DNA from: Streptomyces cyanogenus
GTDB lineage: Bacteria; Actinomycetota; Actinomycetes; Streptomycetales; Streptomycetaceae
Assembly: GCF_017526105.1 (NCBI RefSeq)
Contig: NZ_CP071839.1
Span: 7,044,001-7,108,000, forward strand
DNA: 64,000 nucleotides
Direction of reading: 5' to 3'
Shown: piece after piece, positions 1 through 9,011 of the stretch
Position numbering within the stretch: the first letter of the stretch is position 1
Layout of the letters: the number at the start of each line of letters is the position of its first letter
Translations under genes and position numbers: made by a program
The notes under the pieces: generated by a model
Seen by the model: the letters and a program-made list of their open reading frames with translations, nothing else
The model's database searches: none
What the model was told of the DNA's origin: nothing

Positions 1-36
1 ACCGGCGCACCCGCGCCCGCCTCGGTCGAGGTCTAG
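1..36 (+). CDS. C-terminal end of a gene entering from the left edge
   Basis: The first frame reads eleven codons and then a TAG stop (…APASVEV-stop). A strong terminator hairpin follows 50 bases later, which supports a real gene ending here. Too little is visible to name the product, and the assignment to a gene is itself inference. Confidence 0.35.
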   Translation, partial: TGAPAPASVEV

Positions 37-85
37 CCACGACCCCTGCCGTCCAGGCGTCACCGGATGCACGGTCCCTGTGACA

Positions 86-130
86 CGCCGCCCTGGCCAC
101 ACCCCCCGGCGGGTCAGGGCGGCGTTTTTT
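86..130 (+). terminator. rho-independent terminator
   Basis: A 10-bp perfect stem (CGCCGCCCTG, 86-95, with CAGGGCGGCG, 115-124) is followed directly by six T residues. It closes the gene that ends at base 36. This is one of the few hairpins in the window with a true T tract. Confidence 0.8.
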
Positions 131-389
131 CGTGTGCCCGGCGGCGCGCGGGCATTCCGGGTACGGGCCTGCCGACCCGTTTCTTATCCCGCCGGATATC
201 CGCGAGCTTTCCGCCGTCCGGCCGTTCCGCGGACGGGGATTACCGAAGACTTCCCGATCACCGGCGTGTGACCGACCCTGGGGAAGAATGAAGACGCGCG
301 AGGTTCCCGGGACATGCCCGGCGGGAAGGACGCGCTTTTCCACGGGGGCGATCCGGATGCCGACCGGCGCACCGCACGGACCGGACCCC

Positions 390-562
390 GGGGGCGGCCC
401 AACTGGTTCAACCAGCACTTCGACGAGGGCGTGCTGCTCGACGGCGTCCTCGCGGGCGAGCTGCGGCTGCCCGCCGGCGACGGCCGCGAGCCCTTCGCCG
501 ACGCCGACGACGTGGCGGCCGTGGCCACGGCGGCGCTCCTGGCCGACGGACACGCGGGGCGA
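390..562 (+). pseudogene. relic of NmrA-like NAD(P)-binding protein
   Basis: The frame starting at 314 contains RPNWFNQHFDEG, then LAGELRLPAGDGREPFADADD and LLADGHAG. This order is typical of the C-terminal half of NmrA/SDR-like NAD(P)-binding proteins, where the phrase around 'PAGDG-EPFVDADDIA' is conserved. The Rossmann N-terminus is missing and the match breaks near 562, after which the frame runs into unrelated sequence. Bases 131-389 and 563-683 show no convincing gene. Confidence 0.55.
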
Positions 563-683
563 CCTCGTCGGCCAGATCGGTATGGCAGGGGTCAGTCGGT
601 CACTTCAAAGTGCCTTCTTCCGTGCCCGGAAAACTCCGGGCAAGCTGGCCTGGAGTGAATGATCAGAGATAGGAGCCGTCGTC

Positions 684-1172
684 ATGGCGACCAAGGTCGA
701 CTCGTTTTCCGAGATCGCCGACAAGTTCTTCGAGTACATCGGTGACATCCGTTACTGCACCATGATCACGGTCGACAAGAAGTCCCGTCCGAGGGCCCGT
801 GTCCTGCTGCCCGTCTGGGAAGTCGTCGACGGCAGACCCGTGGGCTGGCTCGCCGCGTACAAGACGCCGGTGAAGGTGGCGCACCTGGCGAACAATCCCC
901 AGACGACGTACTCGTACTGGAATCCCCGGCAGAACGCCGTATTCGTCGACAGTGTCTCGACCTGGGCCGAGGACATGGAGAACAGGACCTACGCCTGGAA
1001 TCTTTATCAGAAGGGAAGTCCGGCCGGCGTCGGATACGACCCCTACAACTTCTGGAGCGGCGGCCCGGCCGACCCGAAATACCATGTCCTGCGCATCGAC
1101 CCGTGGCGCGTCCAGGTACTGCGCGGTTCGGACCTCAGCAGCCGGATCTGGACGGACGAGAGCCACCGCTGA
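684..1172 (+). CDS. pyridoxamine 5'-phosphate oxidase-like FMN split-barrel protein
   Basis: This 162-residue protein begins at an ATG with an AGGAG box about 8 bases upstream. The N-terminal two thirds (KSRPRARVLLPVWEVVDGRPVGW, then TPVKVAHLANNPQTTYSYW) has the strand-turn-strand pattern and the 'K-xx-HLxxNP' segment of general-stress-protein-26-like members of the PNPOx split-barrel fold. Such proteins bind FMN or F420 and act as small cytosolic redox enzymes. The substrate cannot be read from the sequence. It stands alone, with no close partner in the same direction. Confidence 0.75.
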   Translation: MATKVDSFSEIADKFFEYIGDIRYCTMITVDKKSRPRARVLLPVWEVVDGRPVGWLAAYKTPVKVAHLANNPQTTYSYWNPRQNAVFVDSVSTWAEDMENRTYAWNLYQKGSPAGVGYDPYNFWSGGPADPKYHVLRIDPWRVQVLRGSDLSSRIWTDESHR

Positions 1173-1344
1173 GCGCGTGACGGCCGAAGGCCCGCCGGGA
1201 AGCATCCTGACGGCGCTTCGGCGTGGACCGGCCGCGCACGCCGGTGGACAGGACGCGGGTCGTACGGAAGGAAGCGCCGAGACGGGGTAGCAGCACAGTG
1301 CGAAGCCGGCCGACTGGAGACCATGCCGCGGGAGGTGACGAGAC

Positions 1345-2076
1345 GTGGACCGACTCGACCGTCATCGGCACGCACTCGACATGATCGACTGGCTGCTGGA
1401 AACCGCCTCCTTGCGCGAGTTCCTGCAGCACCTGATCGACGATGCGGTCAGTGCCACGGACGCGGAGGGCTGCGGTGTGACACTGCGGCGGCGGCAGCGC
1501 CCGTTGACCGTCGTGAGCACCGGGGGAGTGGCGGACAAGCTGGACGAGAAGCAGTACGGCCAGGACGACGGACCCTGTCTGCAGGCCCTGCGCACCGGCG
1601 AGGTCGTGCACGTGCCCGACGTCCTGGAGGAAACACGGTGGGGGTCCTATCCGCGCTTCGCGGCCGGCCTCGGCGTCCGTTCCTCGCTGTCCCTGCCGAT
1701 TCCGGTGCGCACCCACACGGCCGGGGCGCTGAACTTCTACGCCGCCGGCCCCGACGCCTTCTGCGCGGCCGACCGGCAGACGCTGGCAATGATCGCCGCG
1801 CAGGCGGGCGGCGGCATCGCGCTCGCCCAGCGACTGGCCGACGCGGAGCAGTTCACCCGCGACCTGCAGACCGCGCTCGCGTCCCGCAGCGTCATCGACC
1901 AGGCCATCGGCAGCGTCATGCAGCAACAGCACTGCACCGCGGAGGAGGCGTTCGATCTGTTGCGCCGGTTGTCCCAGGAGACCAACGTCAAGCTCCGTGA
2001 CGTCTGCACACGCCTGCTGACCGGCATCGCCGGCCGGCCGCCCACCGGGCAGTCCCCCTTGCGGCCCCGCCCCTGA
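1345..2076 (+). CDS. GAF and ANTAR domain regulator
   Basis: The gene starts at a GTG with GGAGGTGA upstream and encodes 243 residues. Residues about 15-165 form a GAF sensor domain (QDDGPCLQALRTGEVVHVPD and LSLPIPV are typical). Residues about 175-230 (SRSVIDQAIGSVMQQQHCTAEEAFDLLRRLSQ, then RDVCTRLL) form an ANTAR RNA-binding domain. ANTAR proteins act as antiterminators that bind paired hairpins in nascent RNA. The ligand of the GAF domain is unknown. An ABC exporter gene follows 113 bases downstream on the same strand. Confidence 0.88.
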   Translation: MDRLDRHRHALDMIDWLLETASLREFLQHLIDDAVSATDAEGCGVTLRRRQRPLTVVSTGGVADKLDEKQYGQDDGPCLQALRTGEVVHVPDVLEETRWGSYPRFAAGLGVRSSLSLPIPVRTHTAGALNFYAAGPDAFCAADRQTLAMIAAQAGGGIALAQRLADAEQFTRDLQTALASRSVIDQAIGSVMQQQHCTAEEAFDLLRRLSQETNVKLRDVCTRLLTGIAGRPPTGQSPLRPRP

Positions 2077-2189
2077 CACCCCGACGTGCACCCGACCGAG
2101 TGTTGTCCGGTTCTCGCCATTCCGCGGTAAATGCCTGGACTGGGTAACTCCGCGGACGGGAGACTGCCGACTTCCGAACCTCCGGGAGT

Positions 2190-4112
2190 GTGATGGGGAC
2201 AACAGATACGCGAGGACCGACACCGGGCAGGAGCGCGGTGGTTCTGGCACTACGCCGCTACGGCCGGGAACTGCTGCGACTACGACTGCTGGCCCTGCCC
2301 GCGCTGCTGTTGCCGGCCGTGGGCAACATCGGCATCCGCTACGTCGCCCCGCTGCTGATCGCCAAACTGGCAGGCCAGGCCGCCGGCGACGGCGGCATCA
2401 CCCTCGGCCCGGCACTGCCGTACGTGCTGGGCTTCGGTGTGACGCTGCTGCTCGCCGAGGGCGTGTGGCGGATCGGGCAGCACTGTCTGAACCGCGTGGA
2501 CGCCCTCGGCATGGAACACCTGTACGTCAGCGGGATGGACGAACTCCTGGCCAAAGACGCCGCGTTCTTCCATGACAACTTCGCGGGCTCCCTGACCAAA
2601 CGGGTGCTCAGCTTCGGCAAGCGGTTCGAGGACTTCGTCGACACGGTGACGTACCGGATCGTGGGCAGTCTCGTCCCCCTGGTCTTCGGTGCCGTGGTGC
2701 TGTGGAGCTACGAGCCGATGCTCGTCGCCGGCCTCCTTGTGATGATCGCGCTGACGGTGGTCGCCGCGACGCCTCTCATCCGTCGTCGGCAGAGGCTCGT
2801 CAACGACCGAGAGGCGGCGATCGCCCGGGTCTCCGGCCACGTGGCCGACAGTCTCATGAACATGGAGACCATCCGGGCGTTCGCGGCGGAGCGGCGGGAG
2901 GCCGACGAGCACCGCAGCCGTGTCGCGGACTCCCGGCGCCTGACGCTCAGGTCGTGGGACTACGGCAATCTGCGCGTCGACACCCTGGTCGCCCCCATGT
3001 CCGTGCTGACCAACGTACTGGGCCTGTTCGTCGCCATCGCCTTCGGCGGCTCGGGCCAGGGAGTCGAGGAGATCGTCGTCAGCTTCACCTACTACTCCAA
3101 CGCCACCCAGATCATGTTCGAGTTCAACCAGATCTACCGGCGTCTGGAAAGCTCGATGACCGAGGCCGCGCAGTTCACGGAGCTGCTGCTGGAGCCGCCC
3201 ACCGTGCTCGACCCGACGGAACCCGAACCGCTCGCGCCCCGGGACACGGGCATCCGCTTCGAGGCGGTGACCTTCGCCCACACCGGTGCCAAGCCGATCT
3301 TCCAGGGGCTCGACCTGGACGTGCCCGCGGGCGCACGGATCGGTCTGGTCGGCAGGTCCGGCGGCGGAAAGACCACGCTCACCCGGCTCCTGCTGCGGAT
3401 GTCGGACATCGACGACGGACGCATCCTGATCGGCGGCCAGGACATCAGCCGGCTGCGCCAGACCGACCTGCGCTCGCTGATCGCCTACGTCCCGCAGGAA
3501 CCCGCCATGTTCCACCGCAGCCTGCGGGACAACATCGCCTTCGCCCGGCCCGGCGCCACCGACGAGGAGATCCACGCGGCGGCCGCGGCCGCGCACGTCA
3601 CGGAGTTCGCCGACCAGCTCCCCGACGGCTTCGCCACTCTGGTGGGGGAGCGGGGAGTCAAACTCTCGGGCGGCCAGCGCCAGCGCGTCGCCCTGGCCAG
3701 GGCCATCCTGCGCGACGCCCCGATCCTGCTGCTCGACGAGGCGACCAGCGCGCTGGACTCGGAGAGCGAGATCCTCGTCCAGGACGCCCTGTGGCGGTTG
3801 ATGGACGGACGTACGGCCCTCGTGGTCGCCCACCGCCTGAGCACCGTCGCCGGCATGGACCGCCTCGTCGTCCTCGACCGCGGACGGGTCGTCGAGCAGG
3901 GCAGCCACGATGAGCTGCTCGCGGCGGACGGCGCCTACGCCAAGCTGTGGCAGCACCAGTCGGGCGGCTTCCTCGGCGAGAGCACCGAGCCGGCCCTCGG
4001 CCACCCGGTCCCGGAAGCGGGCCTGAGCGGGCTGCCCGGACCGGCCGGCACGCCGCCGGACGGGGGCCGCAGGACATCCTCGCCCGCCGGTACGAGCACC
4101 GGGTCCCCCTGA
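2190..4112 (+). CDS. ABC exporter, fused membrane and ATPase domains
   Basis: This 640-residue protein is a half-transporter. Residues about 30-325 hold about six membrane helices of the exporter type. Residues about 355-600 form the ATPase: Walker A GRSGGGKTT (about 388-396), signature LSGGQRQR, Walker B ILLLDEATS and the switch His in VVAHRLS. It probably works as a homodimer. The start is either GTG 2190 or the adjacent ATG 2193; a GGGAG sits very close upstream. The tail after residue 600 is proline/glycine rich and looks disordered. The exported substrate is unknown. Confidence 0.88.
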   Translation: MMGTTDTRGPTPGRSAVVLALRRYGRELLRLRLLALPALLLPAVGNIGIRYVAPLLIAKLAGQAAGDGGITLGPALPYVLGFGVTLLLAEGVWRIGQHCLNRVDALGMEHLYVSGMDELLAKDAAFFHDNFAGSLTKRVLSFGKRFEDFVDTVTYRIVGSLVPLVFGAVVLWSYEPMLVAGLLVMIALTVVAATPLIRRRQRLVNDREAAIARVSGHVADSLMNMETIRAFAAERREADEHRSRVADSRRLTLRSWDYGNLRVDTLVAPMSVLTNVLGLFVAIAFGGSGQGVEEIVVSFTYYSNATQIMFEFNQIYRRLESSMTEAAQFTELLLEPPTVLDPTEPEPLAPRDTGIRFEAVTFAHTGAKPIFQGLDLDVPAGARIGLVGRSGGGKTTLTRLLLRMSDIDDGRILIGGQDISRLRQTDLRSLIAYVPQEPAMFHRSLRDNIAFARPGATDEEIHAAAAAAHVTEFADQLPDGFATLVGERGVKLSGGQRQRVALARAILRDAPILLLDEATSALDSESEILVQDALWRLMDGRTALVVAHRLSTVAGMDRLVVLDRGRVVEQGSHDELLAADGAYAKLWQHQSGGFLGESTEPALGHPVPEAGLSGLPGPAGTPPDGGRRTSSPAGTSTGSP

Positions 4113-4132
4113 TCGAGCCGGTCCGGGTGAGA

Positions 4133-4165
4133 GCCCCGCGCACCGGCCGACCGGACGCGCGGGGC
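4133..4165 (+). terminator. hairpin after the ABC exporter
   Basis: GCCCCGCGC (4133-4141) pairs with GCGCGGGGC (4157-4165), 20 bases after the exporter stop. No T run follows, which is common for Streptomyces terminators. The remaining 180 bases before the next gene hold nothing I recognise. Confidence 0.5.
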
Positions 4166-4347
4166 CCACGGACGCGGGCGGCGGGACTCTTGCCGTCAGT
4201 TCACCGAACTCGGCCCGGATCCCGACCGCCGCGTCATCGAGCACGAACCCGGCGGCCGAGCCGAAGCGGCCGTGGAACAGGAGACCGATCCCGGTGTGTC
4301 AGTGGCAAGCCATAAGGTGCGCGGGCAACGTCTCGAAGGAGGATTCC

Positions 4348-4944
4348 GTGGGATTTTCGGGTCACTTGGTCTTTGCCCGTGGTGAGCGTCCGTTGCTGGA
4401 AGCCCCCGTGTTCGACAGCATCGACCAGGAGCCGAAGGGCACCGTGCAGGCGTGCCGCCCGCGACCGGGTGGCTGGCAGACACTCCGGTTCGATCACGGA
4501 CTGTGGGAGGACGACCACCTGCTCGCCCTGGTCGAATGGACCGGCGCACCGGCCTGCGTCGCCCACGTCTCCGACAGCGACGTCGCCCTCGTGACCGGAC
4601 TGGGAACCGATGGGCAGCGCTGGCAGGCGTGGCTCAACCTGGACAGGGCCGCGGCACTCCTCGCCGAGGAGCCCGAGGACCTGGACGACGTGAGCCTGTG
4701 GGTGGGCACCCCCGACTTCGACGAGGCCGTGGGACGCAAGCGCGCGGAGCTGGAGGCGGATGTTCCCGCCGACGCCGAAGGCGCCCTCGCCTGGGCTGCT
4801 GCGGCCGGCGTTCCGGCCGCAGCGCAGCGCGCCCGGATAGAGGAGCTCCTGCACTCTCGGGAGACCTTCGCGGAGGATCTCTTCGAGGCGCTGCTGGACG
4901 AGCTGGGCTTCCCAAGGGCCACCGAACCCTCGCCAGAGCCATGA
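4348..4944 (+). CDS. conserved-looking hypothetical protein
   Basis: The start is the GTG at 4348, with a strong GAAGGAGG at 4335-4342, rather than an upstream ATG. The product is 198 residues, soluble, acidic and rich in Asp, Glu, Ala and Trp (WQTLRFDHGLWEDDHLLALVEW near residue 45, with a helical C-terminal half). No domain, signal peptide or membrane segment is recognisable. The strong Shine-Dalgarno and normal codon use say it is a real gene; the function is unknown. It abuts a SpoIIE relic on the other strand. Confidence 0.65.
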   Translation: MGFSGHLVFARGERPLLEAPVFDSIDQEPKGTVQACRPRPGGWQTLRFDHGLWEDDHLLALVEWTGAPACVAHVSDSDVALVTGLGTDGQRWQAWLNLDRAAALLAEEPEDLDDVSLWVGTPDFDEAVGRKRAELEADVPADAEGALAWAAAAGVPAAAQRARIEELLHSRETFAEDLFEALLDELGFPRATEPSPEP

Positions 4945-5410
4945 GCAACAGGCGACGGGTGCAGACGATGTCCTCGCCGCGGCGCTCCACAAGGCCGTCG
5001 GTGAACATCAGGAGCGTCTCACCGGGTGTCAGGCGGCGGGTGGGCAGGTCGTATCCGCCGAGCCCGGTCCCCGAAGGAGGCCCGACCGGGACGGACACCA
5101 GCTCCCCGGCACCGTCCGCGGAGCAGGCCACCGGGGACAGGTGGCCGGCGCTCGGCGAGGGCCAGGACACCCCGGGCTGGATCGATCCCCGCCGGCAAGC
5201 ACGTCGCGGGCCGTCTGCTGCCACTGTCCGTGACCACGGTGTCCAGCCGGCGCAGCACCCGGCGCGGCGGCAGGTCCGTCGAGGCGATGTACGGGAGCAT
5301 CGAGCGGTACGCGTTCGTCTCGACGGCCGGGTCGGTGTTCACCAGCGCGACGGCCTGCCCGGTCCCCGCCCCGCCGCCCCCCGGCTTCGGTGTTCGCGGT
5401 TGACGAAGCC
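4945..5410 (-). pseudogene. relic of SpoIIE-type PP2C phosphatase
   Basis: Reading right to left, one frame carries ASTDLPPRRVLRRLDTVV and RRPATCLPAGIDPARGVLAL. A second frame continues with AGHLSPVACSADG, then GETLLMFTDGLVERRGEDI. Together these are the middle and C-terminal motifs of a SpoIIE serine phosphatase (…ATC-Y-YDP…AGHPPP…LYTDGLVE). The match changes frame near 5180, both ends are missing, and no start codon fits. It is a decayed copy of the family that is intact at 10.0, 15.9 and 38.9 kb. Confidence 0.7.
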
Positions 5411-5539
5411 GCCGAGGCGACGATGTCCGTGTGTCACCACCCGGTACGTCAGAACCGCCGCCTCCCGCGAGGCAGCGGTCCTGACGCCGTTTCACCACTG
5501 TGGCCGGCTTCGTGTGAAGCCGTCGAAGCCCGACGAGGT

Positions 5540-6421
5540 TCAGTTCCAGATGCCGGTGATGTCGGAGGCGCTGGCCGCGGCTCCGGCATGGGTGGTCAGA
5601 CCGGCCAGGTCCTCCAGGGTGCGCAGGGTGTCGTAGTGGTTGTAGCGGGTCGAGGTGGTGCTGCCCGGAGCGACGTGCGCACCGTAGAACACGGTGGCGA
5701 TGTGGTTGCTGTGCGAGCTGTCGTCCTCGTCGAAGGTGACGGCCAGGATGCTGTTGTGCGTCTTGGCCCAGGTGGCGTAGGCGCCGAGGTTGTTCTGCAG
5801 CCAGGTGTCACCTGTGCTGATGGAGCAGTCGTGCATGTCGTTGCACAGGTTCGGGATGACGAACGAGACCTCGGGCAGGGTCGTGTAGTTCGTCGGGAAC
5901 TGCGTGAAGGTGGACGCCGTGTTCAGCGGGACGTTGCTGAAGGCGAACCACGGGTTGTGCTTCCGGGCGTACTTGGTGGCGGAGTTGGTGCACACCGTGG
6001 AGCCCTGGGAGGGCAGGCCCTCGTTGTAGCTGCCCCACGTCTTGCCGGCGGCGATGAGTTCGGATCCCAGGTTCGCGGCGCTGCTGAACTGCGGGGTGTA
6101 GCAGTTGTCGTTGGTGATGCCCTGGTTGTTGCCGGAGAACAGGTCCAGGTAGTTCGGCTGGCTGGGATGGGTGATGGCGTACGACTGGGTGAGGTTGCCA
6201 CCGCCGGCCACCAGGGTGTTGTTGAGGTACGGAGCGCTCGTGCTGCCGATGACCTGCTCGTAGGAGTGGTTCTCGAACACCACCACGACCACGTGGTCGG
6301 GGGCGGGAAGAGCGGCGGCCTGTGCAGCCGGGGCGGCGGCCCACACCCCGACCAGGGCGGCGGGGAGGGCGGCGAGGGAGAGCACCCGGCGCGAGCGCTT
6401 GATGCGGGACAGCAAGGACAC
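5540..6421 (-). CDS. secreted phosphoesterase, alkaline-phosphatase superfamily
   Basis: The gene starts at a GTG with CAGGAGGTCCACC directly upstream and encodes 293 residues. Residues 1-36 form a signal peptide (RIKRSRR, hydrophobic core, then APAAQAAA). The mature part starts with HVVVVVFENHSYEQVIG, the signature of the phosphoesterase family that includes phospholipase C and acid phosphatases, and contains SQPNYLDLFSG, VIPNLCNDMHDC and AVTFDEDDSSHSNH, whose Asp, Glu and His probably bind the metal pair. It is shorter than phospholipase C, so acid phosphatase is the likelier activity. Extracellular phosphate release is inferred. Confidence 0.85.
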   Translation of the reverse strand: MSLLSRIKRSRRVLSLAALPAALVGVWAAAPAAQAAALPAPDHVVVVVFENHSYEQVIGSTSAPYLNNTLVAGGGNLTQSYAITHPSQPNYLDLFSGNNQGITNDNCYTPQFSSAANLGSELIAAGKTWGSYNEGLPSQGSTVCTNSATKYARKHNPWFAFSNVPLNTASTFTQFPTNYTTLPEVSFVIPNLCNDMHDCSISTGDTWLQNNLGAYATWAKTHNSILAVTFDEDDSSHSNHIATVFYGAHVAPGSTTSTRYNHYDTLRTLEDLAGLTTHAGAAASASDITGIWN

Positions 6422-6649
6422 GGTGGACCTCCTGTGGGAGCGGTCGGAAGACAGCGCGGGGGGTTGTCTACTGCTCAGGCGGTCGTCTTTGCTTCGGGCA
6501 GTAGGAGAGTAGGGGGGCGCTCCGGAGGTCTTCAGGCTCGCTGAGGTGAAGGCCCGTCAAACAGTTGTCGGCGACCGGGGACGGTACCGGGGCGAGCACA
6601 TGCCTGATCGCGGCGGCCTGGGTCGGCGGCGGCTTCTAGGATCTGCGGC

Positions 6650-7387
6650 ATGGCGACAAGACTTGTGCAGATCAATATGAAGGCCCAGGACGACTCCGTG
6701 CTCGGCCGGTTCTGGGCGGACGCACTCGGCTGGGGTGTCGACAGCGAGGGACCCGGCGTCACCAACCTGGAACCCGTGGGTTTCGCCTACCCCGACCCCG
6801 TGGCCGTCTGCATCGACATCGTCGCCCGCCCGGAACCCAAAACGGTGAAGAACCGGGTGCACGTCGATCTGGCCACCACCTCGACCGCCCATCAGGCGGA
6901 GTTGGTCGCGCGCCTGAAGGATCTCGGCGCGACGCTCGCCGACGTGGGTCAGGGCGACGTCCCCTGGACGGTCATGGCCGACCCGGAGGGCAACGAGTTC
7001 TGCGTCCTGGAGCCCCGCCCGATCTACCAGGGCACCGGTCCGATCGCCGCGGTGGTGGTCGACTGCACCGATCCGCGAGGGATGGCCCGGTTCTGGGGCC
7101 AGGCGATGGACTGGACGCTGCACGAGGTCAGCGACGACCACGCGACCATGCGCTCGGCCCAAGGCGTCGGCCCCTACCTGGAGTTCGTTCGCACCCCCGA
7201 CACCAAGCGCGTGTGGAACCGCGTGCACCTCGACGTCAGCCCCTACCCCGGTGACGACCTGGCAGCAGAAGAAGCCCGCTTGCGCGCCTTGGGTGCCAGG
7301 GATCCCGGTATCGACCAGTCCGCCATCTCCTGGACGGTTCTGGCCGACCCGGAGGGCAACGAGTTCTGCCTCCTCACCCCCCGCTGA
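6650..7387 (+). CDS. VOC (glyoxalase-like) protein with two tandem domains
   Basis: This 245-residue protein starts at an ATG with AGGA upstream. It contains two copies of a glyoxalase-like module of about 120 residues. Each copy has the pattern 'RFWxxAxxW…KNRVHxDL/WNRVHLDV…SWTVLADPEGNEFCxL', at about residues 15-118 and 135-243. The duplication gives a complete barrel in one chain. Members of this family are cytosolic and often metal dependent, but the reaction cannot be inferred here. Confidence 0.82.
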   Translation: MATRLVQINMKAQDDSVLGRFWADALGWGVDSEGPGVTNLEPVGFAYPDPVAVCIDIVARPEPKTVKNRVHVDLATTSTAHQAELVARLKDLGATLADVGQGDVPWTVMADPEGNEFCVLEPRPIYQGTGPIAAVVVDCTDPRGMARFWGQAMDWTLHEVSDDHATMRSAQGVGPYLEFVRTPDTKRVWNRVHLDVSPYPGDDLAAEEARLRALGARDPGIDQSAISWTVLADPEGNEFCLLTPR

Positions 7388-7446
7388 CCAAGAGCAGCGG
7401 CTCCGGCCGGTTCCGGGTCAGCGGCGAAGACCCCGTGGCGTCGGCG

Positions 7447-7545
7447 CCTGCTGCCGGAGGCGGGGACGGTGCCCCCGGTGATCCAGCGCGCGTCATCGGA
7501 CGCCAGGAAGGTTGCGAGCGTGCCGTAGTCGTCGGTGGGCGCCCG
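7447..7545 (-). pseudogene. relic of a short-chain dehydrogenase (C-terminus)
   Basis: On the minus strand the sequence reads APTDDYGTLATFLASDDARWITGGTVPASG. This matches the end of classical SDRs (…FLASDDARWITGQTLAVDGG). No Tyr-xxx-Lys active site or Rossmann start remains upstream. The surrounding 280-base gap between the VOC and beta-helix genes has no other coding signal. Confidence 0.6.
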
Positions 7546-7668
7546 TAGGGCCCGGCGCCTACGGCGGCCTGTGCGCCGACTTTCGGCCACCACCTGGAGC
7601 CGACGGCAGTCATTGGTGGTGGCCGGGGCGCCCGGCCCCCCCAACCGGGCGTTCGGAGGATCCCCGCG

Positions 7669-8670
7669 TCAGCCGGTGCAGCCCGGGATGGGGGTCGGCG
7701 CGCAGTTGTTGGGCACGTTGTCGCGCACCGCAGATGTGTTCAGCGTCACCGTGCCACCGGCCTTGAAGATGCCGCCCCCGTCGTTACCCGCGGTGTTGTG
7801 CGTCACCGAGGTGCTGTTCAGCGTCGTCGAACCCGAACCGTTGTAGATACCGCCGCCGTCGTGCGCCGCGCTGTTGCCGGATACCGAGGAGGAGTTCAGC
7901 GTGAGCGTGCCATCGTTGCCGAGGCCGCCCGCGTCGCCGGTCGAGGTGTTGCCGGTCACCGTGGAGGAGCTCAACGTCGTCGTGCCGCCGGTGTAGGTGT
8001 ACAGGCCCCCGATGCCCGCGGAGTGATTGGTGCGCACCACGGTGCGGCTCAGTGTCAGGGTGCCGCCGAAGTTGTAGATGCCGCCGACGCTCGGCGCACT
8101 GTTGTCGCTCACCGTCGAGCCGGTCACCGTCGCCACGCTGTTGGTGATGATTCCGCCGGCGTTGTTCACCGCTGTGTTGTTGCGCACCGTCGAGCGATCC
8201 AGTGTCAGCGTGCCGCCCTGGTCGTTGTTGATGCCACCGCCGTTGTTGGTCGCGTTGTTGTTGCGCACGATGCAGTTGGTCACGGTCAGCGAGCCGCCGT
8301 TGTTGGCGATGCCGCCGCCGTTGAGGCCGTTGCCGTTGGTGATGACCAGGTTCGTCAGGCTCGCCTGGACGCCGTTGGTGATCCTGATGGTGGTGTCGGT
8401 CTGGTTGCCGTCGAGCACTGCCCCGCCGGTCAGGTTCAGGTTCTTGTTGACGATGAAGTTGCCGACGCAGGTCCCCGAGATCAGCAGCGTCGAGCCGGGG
8501 GCGGCGTTGTCGATCGCGGTCTGCAGGTTGTCGGTGGGACAGTGCACCGCAATGGTCTGGGCAGCCACGGCCGGGACCGCTCCGAACAGTCCCGCCGTCC
8601 CGGCCATGGCCCCGACCGTTGCCACGGCCGCCCACCGATGTCTCGCTGCCCGGGTTGTGCGCACGTTCAT
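7669..8670 (-). CDS. secreted right-handed beta-helix repeat protein
   Basis: The ATG at 8670 has GGAGAG upstream and is preferred to longer in-frame extensions. The product has 333 residues. A signal peptide covers about 1-37 (RTTRAARHR, hydrophobic core, AVPAVAAQ). The rest is a run of about ten imperfect 22-25-residue coils rich in Asn, Thr, Ser and Gly (NNGGGINN, NNAGGIITN, GDAGGLGN), as in parallel beta-helix and polymorphic-outer-membrane-like proteins. The coil between residues 75 and 100 resembles pectate-lyase-fold helices. It is secreted; a role in polysaccharide binding or adhesion is only a guess. Confidence 0.82.
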   Translation of the reverse strand: MNVRTTRAARHRWAAVATVGAMAGTAGLFGAVPAVAAQTIAVHCPTDNLQTAIDNAAPGSTLLISGTCVGNFIVNKNLNLTGGAVLDGNQTDTTIRITNGVQASLTNLVITNGNGLNGGGIANNGGSLTVTNCIVRNNNATNNGGGINNDQGGTLTLDRSTVRNNTAVNNAGGIITNSVATVTGSTVSDNSAPSVGGIYNFGGTLTLSRTVVRTNHSAGIGGLYTYTGGTTTLSSSTVTGNTSTGDAGGLGNDGTLTLNSSSVSGNSAAHDGGGIYNGSGSTTLNSTSVTHNTAGNDGGGIFKAGGTVTLNTSAVRDNVPNNCAPTPIPGCTG

Positions 8671-9011
8671 TCGCTCTCTCCTGTCCATGGGCTGTGCGCC
8701 CCCGCCGACCCGTTCTGCCGGTACTCGCGGCTCGGACGGGAAGCGCCCTCGCGTCGCACCATGTGTGCCCTCGCCGGGCGAGGCAGGCGCAGGAGGCTGC
8801 CGTCGCGTCCCCCGAACGGCGGGGAACCGCGACCGGCACGGCCCACAGGAGCACCCGGGGAGGCGGCCGTCCCGAACGGGGACGTCTTCGCCGGCCGCGT
8901 CTCGTCGGCCCCGTCCGCCGGCCGGTCGGGGCCGGGCCGCACCCGGCACCAATCTGCGGCTCGGCGTACGACGTACACGGCCGGCCGCTCTCCCACACAG
9001 CGGTGGTGAGA

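Noticed and set aside
2280..4244. 654-codon minus-strand frame over the ABC exporter
   Set aside because: Shadow of the exporter produced by high G+C third positions; no domain or ribosome site.
4166..4330. Possible gene on the minus strand between the exporter and the 198-residue protein
   Set aside because: A short stretch (FVLDDAAVGIRAEFGEL) looks protein-like, but it has no start, no family match and overlaps the Shine-Dalgarno region of the plus-strand gene.
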